From Malania oleifera (taxonomy: Eukaryota; Streptophyta; Magnoliopsida; Santalales; Ximeniaceae): a DNA stretch of 64,000 bases. The notes below the pieces were generated by a model. It saw only the letters and a program-made list of their open reading frames with translations, was not told the origin of the DNA and searched no databases. Position 1 is the first letter of the stretch. The number at the start of each line of letters is the position of its first letter. Both the position numbers and the translations under genes were made by a program. Positions 24,026 through 37,100 of the stretch are shown here, in pieces. The stretch is taken from the NCBI RefSeq assembly GCF_029873635.1, contig NC_080424.1, positions 1,453,501 through 1,517,500 on the forward strand, given 5' to 3'.

Positions 24026-26700
24026 GTTTGTTTTCTGTTTGGTTCCCGAGATTTCAATAGTGTTGTTGCTGAGTGTCTTTGTTTGCTCATGTGATTCCGA
24101 ATGAAATATTGTTTTCTTTTATTTTTGGGTTGCTCTCAATTGCTTCTTCTGTGTTATATTGTCCTCGCAATATAGTTTTTTTTAATTATTGGTTTGTCAA
24201 ATGAGATTTTGCACTTGACCTTAATTTTTAGCTCATTTAGCATCTTACATTACGTAAATCTAAATTCGAGGTTTTTTTTAAAAAAAAAAAAAAAATAGCA
24301 GTCCATTTGAAGCCCATACAGATAAATTTCATTTCTATTTTTACTTTAAAAATAATTATTCGTATCTATTTTATGATATTTCAGATCTTTTATTTCGATT
24401 GATTGCATTTGACCTTCAATGGACCAATTAAATGAAGTATCCAGCTCCGTTTATAAAAAAAAAACCCGGTTGGTATATCATCCATATAATTTTAATTTAC
24501 TGTTGGAGATGATATGCCTGAATATTTAGATATCTAAACAAGTTGAATAGGATTCGCTTCACCCAGTCGGGGTGAAACACGCTCAATAGAACTGCCTTTG
24601 AGCATATATTCCTTTCCTCAATGGAAATTTTAATGTGGAAATTAAGGAGGGGAACAAGTATTGACATATGGGAGGATAGATTGATTTTCCATGAGCCTGT
24701 TACTTTTAAGTACTTGTTGTAAAGGTTCTTCATTTAAGCTAGTTGAAACTCATTACAAGTGGGCGAACAGAAGTAACTTCTTTCCCAATCATAGTAAAGG
24801 GGTTCTGTCATTTGGATTAAATGCACTCTTCTTCCTGGTTGATATAAACAGCAGTTGGTTGAAACCCATGACTTTATTTGTCTATTTACCATTGGAAACT
24901 TTTCGGGCATACTGCTATGACTCCCGGAAAAGGATGTTTGCTTTAATACAAAGTCCGCATAGGATGTTATCAGAGTTAAAGCTCCAAAGTTTGATTGGAC
25001 AAAATGAGTTTGGAATAAATGGTTACCGAAAAAAAATTTATCTGCATGTGGAAGGCCGTTTTTAAGTGCTTAAGTGTTGATAAAAAGGTGAGAAGGATGG
25101 GGGTTTCGCTTGCTTCTGCGTATAATTGTTGTGAGATGAAGCAGTCAGAAGATATGGAGCATGTGTTAAATAAGGGAGACCTTACTACTGAGGTTTGGAG
25201 GAAGGTTTCGGTGGAGGTAAGTGTTCCTTTCCTTAGACAACAAAGTTGGAAAGAAAGAGTCTAAATGTGGTTTAATAGGGCTTCTAGATTTTCTCAATTG
25301 GGATCTTTGATGGGTTTGATTCCTTGTTTAGTTGTTTGGAGGCTGTGGAGAAGGTGATGTGCTACTAGAATGGAGGGGAAATTGAAGAGTAGTACAGATA
25401 TGTGGCTGTCCATTAAGTATTGGGAGGGGGTTTTGAGCAAGAACATGACAGGAATGGCTTAGTTAAAGGATGCTGATTTTCGGATATTGCAGAATCTGGA
25501 AGTGCAAATTGTGAATAAAAGAATTAAAACAATGCAATATGTGAGATGGCTAAAACCGGGGCAAGGGAGGTTGAAACTAAATTTGGACGAGAGCGGCTTT
25601 GGAAACTCAGGGCCGACAGGTGGTGGTGGCATCCTTAAAGACCATACGGGTTCTTTTGTTTTTGGTTTTTCAAAATATTTTGATTCTTGTTCAAATAATG
25701 AAGCTGAATTGAGAGTTGTGTTGGAGGGAATAAAAATTTACAAATATTTGGATCATACTAGTATTGATATTGAATGTGATTCGAATATTGTTGTAAATTG
25801 GATAAGATCTAGTAGGCGCTCCTTGTGGTATTTGTGGAATTTTTGAGAGCAGCTGATTAGTTTATTGGAGGGAGTAGACTTTTGATAAAGCATTGGTATA
25901 AAGAAGGGAATAAAGTGGCAGATGCCTTGACTCGTCAAGGTGCTATAGGGAGGAATAGTTTGTTTACAAATAGTAATCAACTCCCTAGAGTTGTCAATGG
26001 GTTGTATAAACTGAAGAAGATGGGTACGACTTATATGAGGTATGTTTTGCTAATTTCATGTTAGTTTTGGTTTATGCTTTATGTTATTTATCTTTTGTTT
26101 GTTTTGTTACGTGAGATTTGTTTTGTAGGTCCTTGTTTTTTTTTGTTTTGCTTGGACTTGTAATCCTGTTTTGACTGGATGTTGGTATTGTTTTTTGGGA
26201 GATAATTAAAACTTTGTCTTTTGTTTCTCCCTTTGATTGTCTTGTAATCACGGTATTCTTCCGCCAAAAATGAGGGTTTATCAATAAATAAATGGAAGTG
26301 CCGCCCTTCTTTGGAAAAAAAAATCCCAAGCTCAAGGCTTTAATTTTTCTTGCGTTGGGGCAATTGTTCACTTGGCATCGTGTATTTAGTTTCATGCTTT
26401 TCTAATAATTAAATTAACATGTTTGGTATAAATTAAGTTGAACCCTTCGTCCTAATTTATTTCGAAAACTTCTTTCCAATTTTAAAGCTTGAGGCATTTA
26501 TGCTTTAGGAAGCTGTTCATTGTTGACTCAAGAGTCTTCTTCAATTTTATAGTACTTTTAACTTTGAAAGAATATCAGGTGATTCTACAGAGGAATACAA
26601 AAAGCTAGGTGAGATGATGAATATAGAAACATGATGGAATCTTTTAGGTGATCTGAATTTCTAAATTTTTCTATAAACTCCTTTGTTCTTGTTTTCACAG
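24026..26700 (+). other. Leader intron of gene 2, enlarged by a LINE
   Basis: Similarity to the gene 1 leader intron is visible at both ends (ATTCCTTTCCTCAATGGAAA near 24608, and GGTGATTCTACAGAGGAATA near 26578). Between them lie an extra AT-rich piece near 24230-24480 and the LINE at 24902-26323. Confidence 0.55.
24902..26323 (+). mobile_element. 5'-truncated L1-type LINE with RNase H domain
   Basis: Only the 3' end of a plant L1-type element is present. It has a zf-RVT-like segment (about 25040-25270, with KKVRRMGVSLAS and CCEMKQSEDMEHV), a linker, then an RNase H domain (about 25540-25990, with LNLDESG, NEAELR, IECDSN and VADALTRQGA) interrupted by a stop at 25844-25846. A 3' untranslated region and poly(A) end at about 26323. 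The limits come from comparison with gene 1: the target reads ATTGGAAACTTCATCCCAAG there, and here the two halves flank the LINE. No clear target duplication is left. The endonuclease and reverse transcriptase core are absent, so it cannot move by itself. Confidence 0.82.
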
Positions 26701-26737
26701 ATCACCTCAAAGAGCAATCTGAAATCTAAAGCCACAT

Positions 26738-28331
26738 ATGCTCATGGAGAAAACCCCCCCTTTCTTTTCTCTATTTATGATGTTGGTGCAATTACTTGTG
26801 ACTAATGCAGTTACGAAAAATATTGCCACAGACCAATCTGCTCTCCTAGCCTTCAAAGACTCAATTACTTATGACCCTCAAGAACTCTTGGCAACCAATT
26901 GGTCCACCACCAACTCAGTATGCAGCTGGATTGGCATAACCTGCAGTGCTCGCCACCTCAGAGTCACAGCCTTGAACCTTGCTTACATGGGTCTTATTGG
27001 CACCATTCCTCAAGAGCTGGGAAATATGTCATTCCTCGTTGAGCTAGAAATGAAAAGAAACAGATTTCATGGCTCTCTGCCCAGAGAGTTGGTCCATTTG
27101 CGCAGACTAAATTATATTAACTTTGGATTCAACAACTTGACTGGAAAGATTCCATCATGGGTTGGGTCATTACCAAAACTTCAGTTCTTGAATCTATATG
27201 GTAATTGGTTTTCAGGTCCCATTCCTGGTGCCATATTCAACATATCTTCGTTACAAGTACTTGATCTCAGTGAAAATCATCTTTCTGGGGGCATTCCTTC
27301 CATAGTCAATGCAACCTCACTGCAATATTTGATTCTATATGATAATGATCTTTCAGGTTCCTTGACTTTCGGCAATCTTGGCATGTCTAATACTTTGGAA
27401 TTCATTGATCTCACATACAATAGCCTATCTGGTAGCATCCCAGATGGTATGTTTAGGCTGCTTCCGAAATTAGAAGGGCTTTATCTATCTTCAAATCAGT
27501 TTTCTGGTAAACTTCCATCAAGTTTATTCTTCTGCAAACGGCTACAAATTCTGCAGCTCGCAATCAACAATTTCACTGGAAGTTTGCCTACACAAATGGG
27601 GAACTTAACCTTGCTCAGACGGTTGACTTTTGACAAGAACAATTTACAAGGTATGTTCTTTTGGCCTTGTGTTTTAAAAAATGTTAATGTACTCTTCTAG
27701 TCAGAACATAAAATGCTAAGTAGCAATAAAGGATTCATATAAACTGTATTAGTCCTCACCCCAAGTTTGGTCAAGGAGCTGTAAGTGTAATTATTTTCGT
27801 AATTTTCTTTATGATAAAGTGATGGATTATATGTTGTGTAAAAGTTCATTTTTGAAACAGGAAGCTTGTTTTTGTCTTAATGCTATGCTAATTCTTTCCT
27901 TCATTTTAATTTTTTCACAGTAACCCATCCTGAGTTACGATGAATTTTTTATGAAACTTATTCTGTAGGCACAATTCCATATGAGGTTGGTAATCTTACA
28001 AATTTGGAATTTTTGAGCCTGCAATCCAATAATTTAACGGGTACCATTCCTGCTTCTCTGTTCAATGTCACTTCTCTACAATTCATGTACTTCATGGAGA
28101 ACAGTCTCTTAGGTGGCCTCCCAGACAATGTGTGTCGGCATCTTCCCGTTCTGGAATTAATAGAATTAAGTAGCAATCTACTCAGTGGTCAGCTGCCTTC
28201 TAATCTACACCAATGTAGAAAGCTTCGTTCTATCTCGCTTGATTCAAACAGACTCAGTGGAAGCTTGCCAAGAACCATTGGGAATTTGACTCATTTGACA
28301 CAGCTTTATCTTAATGACAACAACTTGACTG
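26738..28331 (+). CDS. Gene 2, exons 1-2: signal peptide and N-terminal LRRs
   Basis: Exons 26738-27650 and 27969-28331 encode a hydrophobic secretion signal, the cap ([20 protein letters not shown] and CSWIGI) and about 14 LRRs. The small intron (27651-27968) matches its counterpart in gene 1. If the 23-kb intron were not removed, reading on past 28331 would end at a stop at 28361-28363, giving a secreted LRR fragment with no membrane anchor. Confidence 0.85.
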
Positions 28332-31108
28332 GTATTATTTGGAATTTCCTTAATTTTGATTAATTTGTTGCTAATGATTTCTTACTCCATTTTGTATATT
28401 GCAAGGGAGTGTGATTTATGAAAATCATGTGATAAAGTTCTTACGTGAGTCATTAATCTGAACTGTTGAAATACCACTTCACCTTAAAGCTTAAGCTATT
28501 AGATTGTGGACCAATAATATATACCTTAAGACCTCCGCATGTGCAGCCCGATTGCACATGGAAATTGTGACGCCTCGATTTCCGTACAATTTTTTCTTTT
28601 ATAAACAGTAAGAAATAAATATTCACTCGTCATCCATAACATTCATAAATCGGCCACGTCAACCACCCTATTACCATTCCTACAACTCGACCTGCATTGG
28701 GTACGGGGTTAAAAGTTATTTCATCATACAATCTAACAGCGGAAGACAGTATATACATATCAATCAGAATATAATACCCAGAGTATCAATATACATACAT
28801 ATATACATCACCATCGCATACCCAAAACAACACAATTTTAGGGAAATTACACCTCCCTAGTCCAAAAACTCACCCTGTGTGTCAGGGTCCCAGCTCCCTA
28901 TGATCACAGAGCTCTACCACCAGGCCTATCTCTGTTCTCTGAAAAATTTAGATAATTTGAATGAGACACATCTCACTAAGAAGAAATAAATTATTTACAG
29001 TGTATTGCCATATGAGTTTAGTCATAACACACTTTACTTATCAAATGAACATTTCATCTGAGAAAAATATACTGATAAACATATTCTCATAATCATATAG
29101 ATATACAACACAAGCTTTTATAAGCTTTAAAATCATTCCTCAAGTTTATTCGTTTCCAACACACATATTTACCCGCGAAGTTCTTGAGAATAGGGAAGAT
29201 TGCCCGCCCATACAGGTAGCTTCCCTCTGCCCTAACACTTTATGCTGCTAGGAATGACCATATCTGATACCTATCAGGGCACTCACCTTACTCAATAAAC
29301 CCTCAGGCAAAGAGTTTCACTTTGCCTCAATTATTTATTTTATAACACACACTCTTTCATTTTTCATAATCATTTCTCATTCTAACGCATTACATATCTA
29401 TGTATACATAAATTCACATTTATGTACTTTACATAATACAATAGATCACATAATTTCAATTCTCAACACATTCACAATTTTCATACTGAGCCTACCTCCC
29501 CAACTGCATCAGTAGGAACCTCACAACACGATTTCCATACTGAACATACCTCCCCAACGGCATCAGTAGGAACTTCACCACACAATTTTCATACTAAGCA
29601 TATCTCCTCAATGACATCAGTAGGAACTTTACCACACAATTTCCATATTGAGCATACCTCCCCAACAGTATCAGTAGGAACTTCACCACATAATTTTCAT
29701 ACTGAGCATACCTCCCCAACGGCATCAATAGGAACTTCACCACACAATTTCCATAATGAGCATACCTCCCCGACGGCATCAGTAGGAACTTCACACACAC
29801 ACAATCTCCATACTGAGCATACATCCCCAACGGCATTAGTAGGAAAGGAATACCACTTACCCGCAATTATTATGCGGTATTGGCATATCATCAATCATAT
29901 ATCACTATATCTCAATTCATTTCAATATAAATGTTCTCATCATTTTCTATACACATTTTATCATCTCATAATAATATATATCATGTTTCACGTATTTCAA
30001 CGTTTCTCAAAGTACTCATATCAGTAATTCAAAAAATCTCATTTTTCAGGCAAAATATTTCTACTCACATATAAATATCATATTTCATTATTTTTCACTA
30101 ATCACATCAATAATTCTCATTACAATATTTTCTCAGAAAATACTCATCGTTATATTTCATATTTTTCAACATACATCGTATGCCACACAGTTTTCATCTA
30201 TTATTCATAAAATATTAATTTCACACTCCAAAATATCACAATTTAAAATTACTCAAATGTCACACAGTTTATCTTATATTTATATCATAATAATTTCCAG
30301 ACAAAATATCATATGCTCATGTTCACATATTAATTGAAACAGTAATTCTAAAAATACTGCTATAATATATTCCTCTTACTTGGCTTACTAAGAGTCTCGT
30401 TAACACCGAGATCCTACGCCCTTGATGCCCGAAACTCTAATCCTGCAATTCGCATTTTTCCTAGATTAATTAACTTATTTCCCCCAAAATAATACTCAAC
30501 TAACCTTCCCTAGGCTCCATACACCCCAAATTAACATTTAAACTAATATTTAACACCCCCACTTAATTTCCTAAATTATGCCTACGGGACCAAAAATTAC
30601 ACACGCAGTGCTCACCCGGACCCTAAATTTTAGAAATCCTACTTCAACCCAGATGCTCAATATTTTAGAATTTCTAAATTAATACTAATTAATTAAAAAT
30701 AAGTCCCTTAATAACCCCCATATCCCAAATTTGGGATTTTGCTCACGACGATCCCACGAGAAATCCGTCCCGCTAGACTTGTAGAGAATCATCCCTAGAT
30801 TCTCGTGGTGGTGTCCGATCGTCAATCAGACTTATAATTTGTAAGAAATTGAGAAAAAAGGGAAATTTTCTTACCCTAGGAGATACGCCTACGCGGCTCC
30901 TACCACCGATCCGCTCTGGTAGAAATGACGGTAGCGGAGAATGGAGTTCAGCGGTATCTTTTGATTTTCAATCGGGCGAAAATCCGTCATGAAACTGATG
31001 AGAGAATAAGAGAGAATGAGAGGAGAAAGAGAGACTGCGCAGGTCTCCTGCACAGAATGAAATAGAAAGGGTCTGCTTTGCCTTCTTGAAGGATCCTTCA
31101 GGAAGGTT

Positions 31109-31155
<47 letters not shown>

Positions 31156-34100
31156 TAATATTTAATTAATAATAATATATTTTTTATTAAAAATAAAAAT
31201 AAAAAAATTAATTATTTTAATTTTTTTCTTTTTTAAAAATTTAATTAATATATATATATATATATATATTTAGAATCACTCCACTAATCTTGTATAGTCA
31301 TTTCTAGGGTTATTACATTCTCCCCTCCTTATAAAAATTTCGTTCTCAAAATTTGCTATTCGTCTGCTTCTCATCCTTAAAGAGAAACACCTCAATTTTA
31401 TTAATTACCTTCCCTTATGGTGGAGGAACACCATGGTTACAAAGAGGGTTCTGTGAGATTACAACTATTCAAAATTCTCCCAAAACCATTCATGTCCCAA
31501 AACTAGAAACTCTATCTATCCTACGTTACACTATACGAATAAAAATACACAATCTTATTTGCTTTACTCTAACTGGCTCAACTCTAAATGCCACTGAATA
31601 AGTGTGGATACCTCTGGCATATCTGATCCTCTAGTTCCCAGGAAGCCTCCTCAATGGCATGGTTACACCATAAAACTTTCACCAGTGGAATCCTCTTCGT
31701 GCGTAACTCATGTTCCGTCCAGTCAAGAATCTGCACTGGCACTTCCTCATAAGCTAAAGTATCTCCCAACTGCAGTGCTTCATAGCTAATCACATGATAG
31801 GGGTCTGGGACGTATTTCCTCAACATAGAAACGTGGAATACGTAGTGGATCCTAGATAGGACGAGTGGTAATGCCAATTGATAGGCAATTGGACCCACTC
31901 TTTCAAGAATCTCAAATGGTCTAATATACCTAGGGCTCAGCTTATCCTTCCTCCCGAACCTTATAACTCCCTCCATTGGCGCCACTTTCAAGAACATGTG
32001 ATCTCCTACGTCAAACTCTAATTCTCACCAACGAGTATCTGCATAACTCTTCTACAAGCTCTGTGCTATTCTAATCCTGTCTCTAATGAGTCTGACTTTA
32101 TCCTAAGTCTACTGTATCAGCTTTGGCCCCAATATCTGTCTCTCCCCGATCTCATCCTAGTACAACGGGGATCGGCACCTCCTGCCATACAGCGCCTTAT
32201 ACGGTATCATCCCAATGCTAGCCTGATAGCTGTTGTTATATGCAAACTCGACCAGTGACAAATATCATATCCAACGACCTCCAAAGTCCAACACACATGC
32301 TCGCAGCATATTTTCCAGAATCTATATCGTCCTCTCCGTTTTCCCATCTATCTGAGGATGAAAAGTTGTACTGAATGACAACTGAGAACCCATGGCCCCT
32401 TGCAGACTCTTCCAAGAACAAGATGTGAACCATAGGTTTCTGTCTGAAACTATGGATATTAGGACGCCATGGAGTCTAACTACCTCCTAGATATACAACT
32501 CGGTCAATCTTTCGATAGAGTAACTAACTTTGATCGGCAAAAAGTGAGCAATCTTTGTCAATCGATCCACCACTACCCAAATAGCGTCCTGTCCATGCAA
32601 TGCCGGCGGCAATTCTGTGACGAAATCCATCACTATATGCTCCCACTTCCACTCAGGAATGTGGAGTGGCTGCAATGATCCCACCGGTCTCTGGTGCTCA
32701 GCCTTCACTTGCTGGCTCATCAAACACTGATCCACAAACTAAGCTATTTCCCTCTTCATGTTGCTCCACCAGAAGGACTCTCAAAGATCCATGTACATTT
32801 TAGTACTACTTGGATAAAAAGTATACAAGGACCAATGTGCTTCCTCCATAATGACCTTTTTGATCTTAGGATCGGCAGGAATGCATAATCTGGTACGGAA
32901 CCTCAAGGCTCCATTATCTGAGATTCTAAACTCGATTTCCTGATCATCATGTACCTTCCCCATAAGCTCTACCAATTCTGCATCATTCCTCTGAGCTACT
33001 TTAATTCTCTCCTGTAGAGTGGGCTGCAAAACCAAATCAGCAATAAACGCCTGATAATCGCCCTCTACCAGCTTCACACCAAGCCTCTTTAGATCCATCT
33101 GAATCGGATGTCGAATCTCCATTGCAGACACAGATGAATCCACTGATTTCCGGCTCAAAGCATCAGCGACCACATTAGCCTTTCCTGGGTGATAGCTGAT
33201 AGTGCAATCGTAATCATTTATTAGTTTCAGCCATCTCCTTTGCCTCATATTTAATTCCGTCTGCGTGAAGAAATATTTTAAACTCTTATGGTCAGTAAAT
33301 ATCTCACACCTACCCCTATATAGATAATGCCTCCAAATCTTTAGCGCGTAAACCACTGCCGCCAATTCTAGATCGTGGGTAGGGTAGTTCTTCTCATATT
33401 CTTTCAACTATCGTGAGGCATAGGCTATCACTCTCCCTCGCTACATCAACACGCAGCTAAGCCTCTTATGGGACGCATCACTATAAATTAGGAATCCATC
33501 TTTTCCTGAAGGAATCGTCAACACAGGCGCAATGATGAGTTGATGTTTCAATTCCTGGAAGCTCTGTTCACATTCATCAGACCACTCAAACTTCACTCCC
33601 TTCTTGGTCAATTTGGTCAGTAGGCCTGACAATCTAGAGAAGCCCTCAACAAACCTGCGATAGTACCCAGCCAATCACAGGAAACTCCTAATTTCGTGCA
33701 CATTTTTTGGTCATACCCAATCTACTACCGCTTTAATCTTATTCGGATCAACAGAAATACCATCCTTGGATATAACGTGTCCAAGGAAGGTAACATGTTC
33801 CAACCAGAACTCACACTTCTTGAGCTTTGCATATAGCTTCTTCTCTCGCAACACCTGAAGCACTATCCTCAGATGTTCCTCATGCTCCACTAGCCTCTTC
33901 GAATACACCAGTATATCATCAATAAATACTATGACAAACTGATCCAAATACTGGTAAAAGACCCTGTTCATCAAATCCATAAACACTGCAGGAGCATTTG
34001 TTAACCCAAACGGCATAACCAGAAATTCATAGTGTCCATACCGTGTTCTAAATGTTGTCTTTGGAACATTTTCAGCCCTGACTTTCACCTGATGGTACCT

Positions 34101-37100
34101 AGAGCACAAGCCTATCTTCGAAAACATCTGTGTCCCTTGTAACTGATCAAACAAATCATCGATACACAGGAGCGAGTATTTATTCTTGATAGTTGCTTTA
34201 TTTATTTCCCGGTAGTCGATGCACAATTTCATTGACTCATCCTTCTTCCTCACAAATAAAACCGATGCTCCTCAAGGCGACACACTGGGCCGAATAAACC
34301 CCTTATCTAATAGTTCCTGCAACTGCTCTTTCAATTCTTTCAACTCTACTGGTGTCATTCTATACGGTGCCTTTGAAATCAGTGTTGTCTCCAGAACCAG
34401 ATCAATAACAAACTCTACCTCACGATCAAGAGGTAGTCCCTACAAATCCTTGGGGAATACATCAATAAAATCCCTCACCACTGGGATATCCTCCACCCTC
34501 AAATCCACTTCTGATACTGCCTTCACATAGGTTAAATATCCCTAACAACCTTCTAATAGCAATCCACGTGCCTGAATAGCAGAGAGTAACTAAGGTTGGG
34601 TGCACACACATTATCCCACGATCCTGTGCTCCTGTCCCTCTGGAGGTCTGAACACTACCTCTCTCTTATGGCAATCAATGCTGGCATAGTGGGCAGCTAG
34701 TCAGTCCATTCCCAAGATTACCTCAAACTCATGCATATCTAAAACCACCAAATTAGCTGACAAGGACCTCCCTTGAATACTCACTGGACAGTCTCTGAGT
34801 ACCTTTCTACATATCCCTACAGCCTTAGTCGACATAGCAACAGACAGACTAATATCTAACTGGTGAGGTTCAAATTCACACAACTTTACATAATCTCGAG
34901 CGATAAAAGAATGTGTCGCCCCAGAATCAAACAGGACAGTAGCTTTAAATGACAGTATTGAAACAGTACCCATCACCACATCTCCTGCCGCCTCAGCATC
35001 TCCCGGCGTTAGTGCATACACTCGTGCCGAAGCAGTATTCCTCTGTTGTCCACCTTAAGGTGCCCGATAGCCTCCTCCGTATGGTCGAGGAACAGCTACT
35101 ACCGCTTGCAGTGCCTGACAGTTCCTCGCGATATGCCTAGACTAGTGGCACTGATAGCAGACACCTCCCTCGCTCGGCACTCTATTGGGTGCCTCCTCAA
35201 ACATTTAGGACAAGGAGGGGGCACCTTTCTGCCCTGTACTGCTCCATCTCCTCCTCCTCCTCCTCGTCCACCTCTGCTATCAAATCTCCTCCATGACCCC
35301 TACTGGACCCTACCTGAAAATCAAAAGGCGCGGGCCTCTTCCTCTGGCCTTGTGCTGTTGTGCCTCTATGTATGCTGCTCTCAATCACCGCAGCCCTGTC
35401 CACTATCTCTGAGAAGGTTTAAGCTCGAAAGCCTACCACCTGCTTATACAGATTCTGTCTCAGGCCCTCCTCAAACTTTCTCGCCTTCCTCTCCTCATCT
35501 GGCACCATATACGGGACAAATCGGGACAGCTCAACAAATCTCGTTGCGTACTGCTGCACCATCATAGACCCCTATGTTAGATATAGAAACTCTGATGTAT
35601 TTGCGCTTTTGATCATAGTGGGAAAGTACCACTCGAAGAAAATCTCCCTGAAGCAACTCCACATCATCGCTACAGGGTCAGGCCTCTGCTCCTCAAGTAA
35701 TCTCACTGACCTTCACCAGCGCTTTGCTTCCTCCGTCAACTTAAACATGGCAAATAACATCCTCTGCTCGTCTGTACATGAGAGGACTGTCAATAGATCC
35801 TCTATATCCTGAACGTAGTTCTCTGCTACTAGTGGGTCCACTCCTCCATCAAAAGATGGGGGTCGCATACACGCAACTACTCGATTGTGCAACTCCGCTC
35901 CCCCGAACTCCTAGTCATCACAACCATCACCTACTGAGTGACGCTACGCAACACTGCGTTAGGGTCTGCACCACCCATACTGGAAGGCCCTACTCCATCA
36001 TCTCCCGCATTCATGTTGTTGTTTCTTGGATCCATCATGCAAAGGGAGCAACTAATCTCAGCATACAATTACTATCATGTAACTCATACACTGCAATAAT
36101 TCATAAATTACCCTTCTACAACCATTTATCTCCACATCCTTAATCTCCATTTAAGATTTAGTCCTACCACTTAGAAACAAGACCCAGCGATAGTATCCAT
36201 GATTTTCCTGAAATCATCACCCTAGGAAAAACACAGAAACAACCCCAGTACTCCTGCCTCTAGGCCGCAAGATAAAATCCTAAATTCTCACCTCATCCTC
36301 AAACAATCACTAACTCACATTTCATTCTACCCATCACCCATTTCCTCAAAAACCAGTCATATACTCTGGTATTGTATTCCACTATCTACTAAAGTCTACA
36401 GAACCTAGCAACCTAAGCACTGATACCAAACTGTGATGCCCCGATTTTCGTACAAATTTTTCTTTTATAAACAATAATAAATAAATATTCACTCATTATC
36501 CATAACATTCATAAATCGGTCACGTCAACCACCCTATTACCATTCCTACGACCCGACCTGCATTGGGTACTGGGTTAAAAGTTATTTCGTTATACAACCT
36601 AATAGCGGAAGACAGTATATACATATCAGTCAGAATACAATACCCAGAGTATCAACATACATACATATATACATCCCCATTGCAACCCAAAACAACATAA
36701 TCCTAGGGAAATTACACCTCCCTAGTCCAAAAACTCACCCTGTGTGTCAGGGTTCTAGCTCCTATGATCACGAAACTCTATCACCTGGCCTATCCCTATT
36801 CCCTGAAAAATTTAGATAATTTGGGTGAGACACATCAGTAAGAAGGAATAAATTATTTACAGTGTGTGGTCATATGAGTTTAGTCATAACACACTTTACT
36901 TATCAAATCAACATTTCATCTGAGAAAAATATACTGATAAACATATTCTTATAATCATATAAATATACAACACAAGCTTTTATAAACTTTAAAACCATTC
37001 CTCAAGTTTATTCGTTTCCAACACACATATTTACCTGTGAAGTTCCTGAGAATAGGGAAGATTGCCCACCCATACAGGTAGCTTCCCTCTGCCCCAACAC

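Noticed and set aside
26738-28363. A separate short LRR protein gene ending at 28363
   Set aside because: The phase-1 donor at 28331 and the matching exon structure in gene 1 make it the 5' half of gene 2.
29482-29846. Regularly spaced direct repeats resembling a CRISPR array
   Set aside because: The whole 54-bp unit repeats with no unique spacers, it lies inside a plant gypsy LTR and recurs in the partner LTR; it is a tandem repeat.
35046-36143. Long + strand open frames, proline- and serine-rich
   Set aside because: They are antisense shadows of the gypsy gag region, which is on the minus strand.
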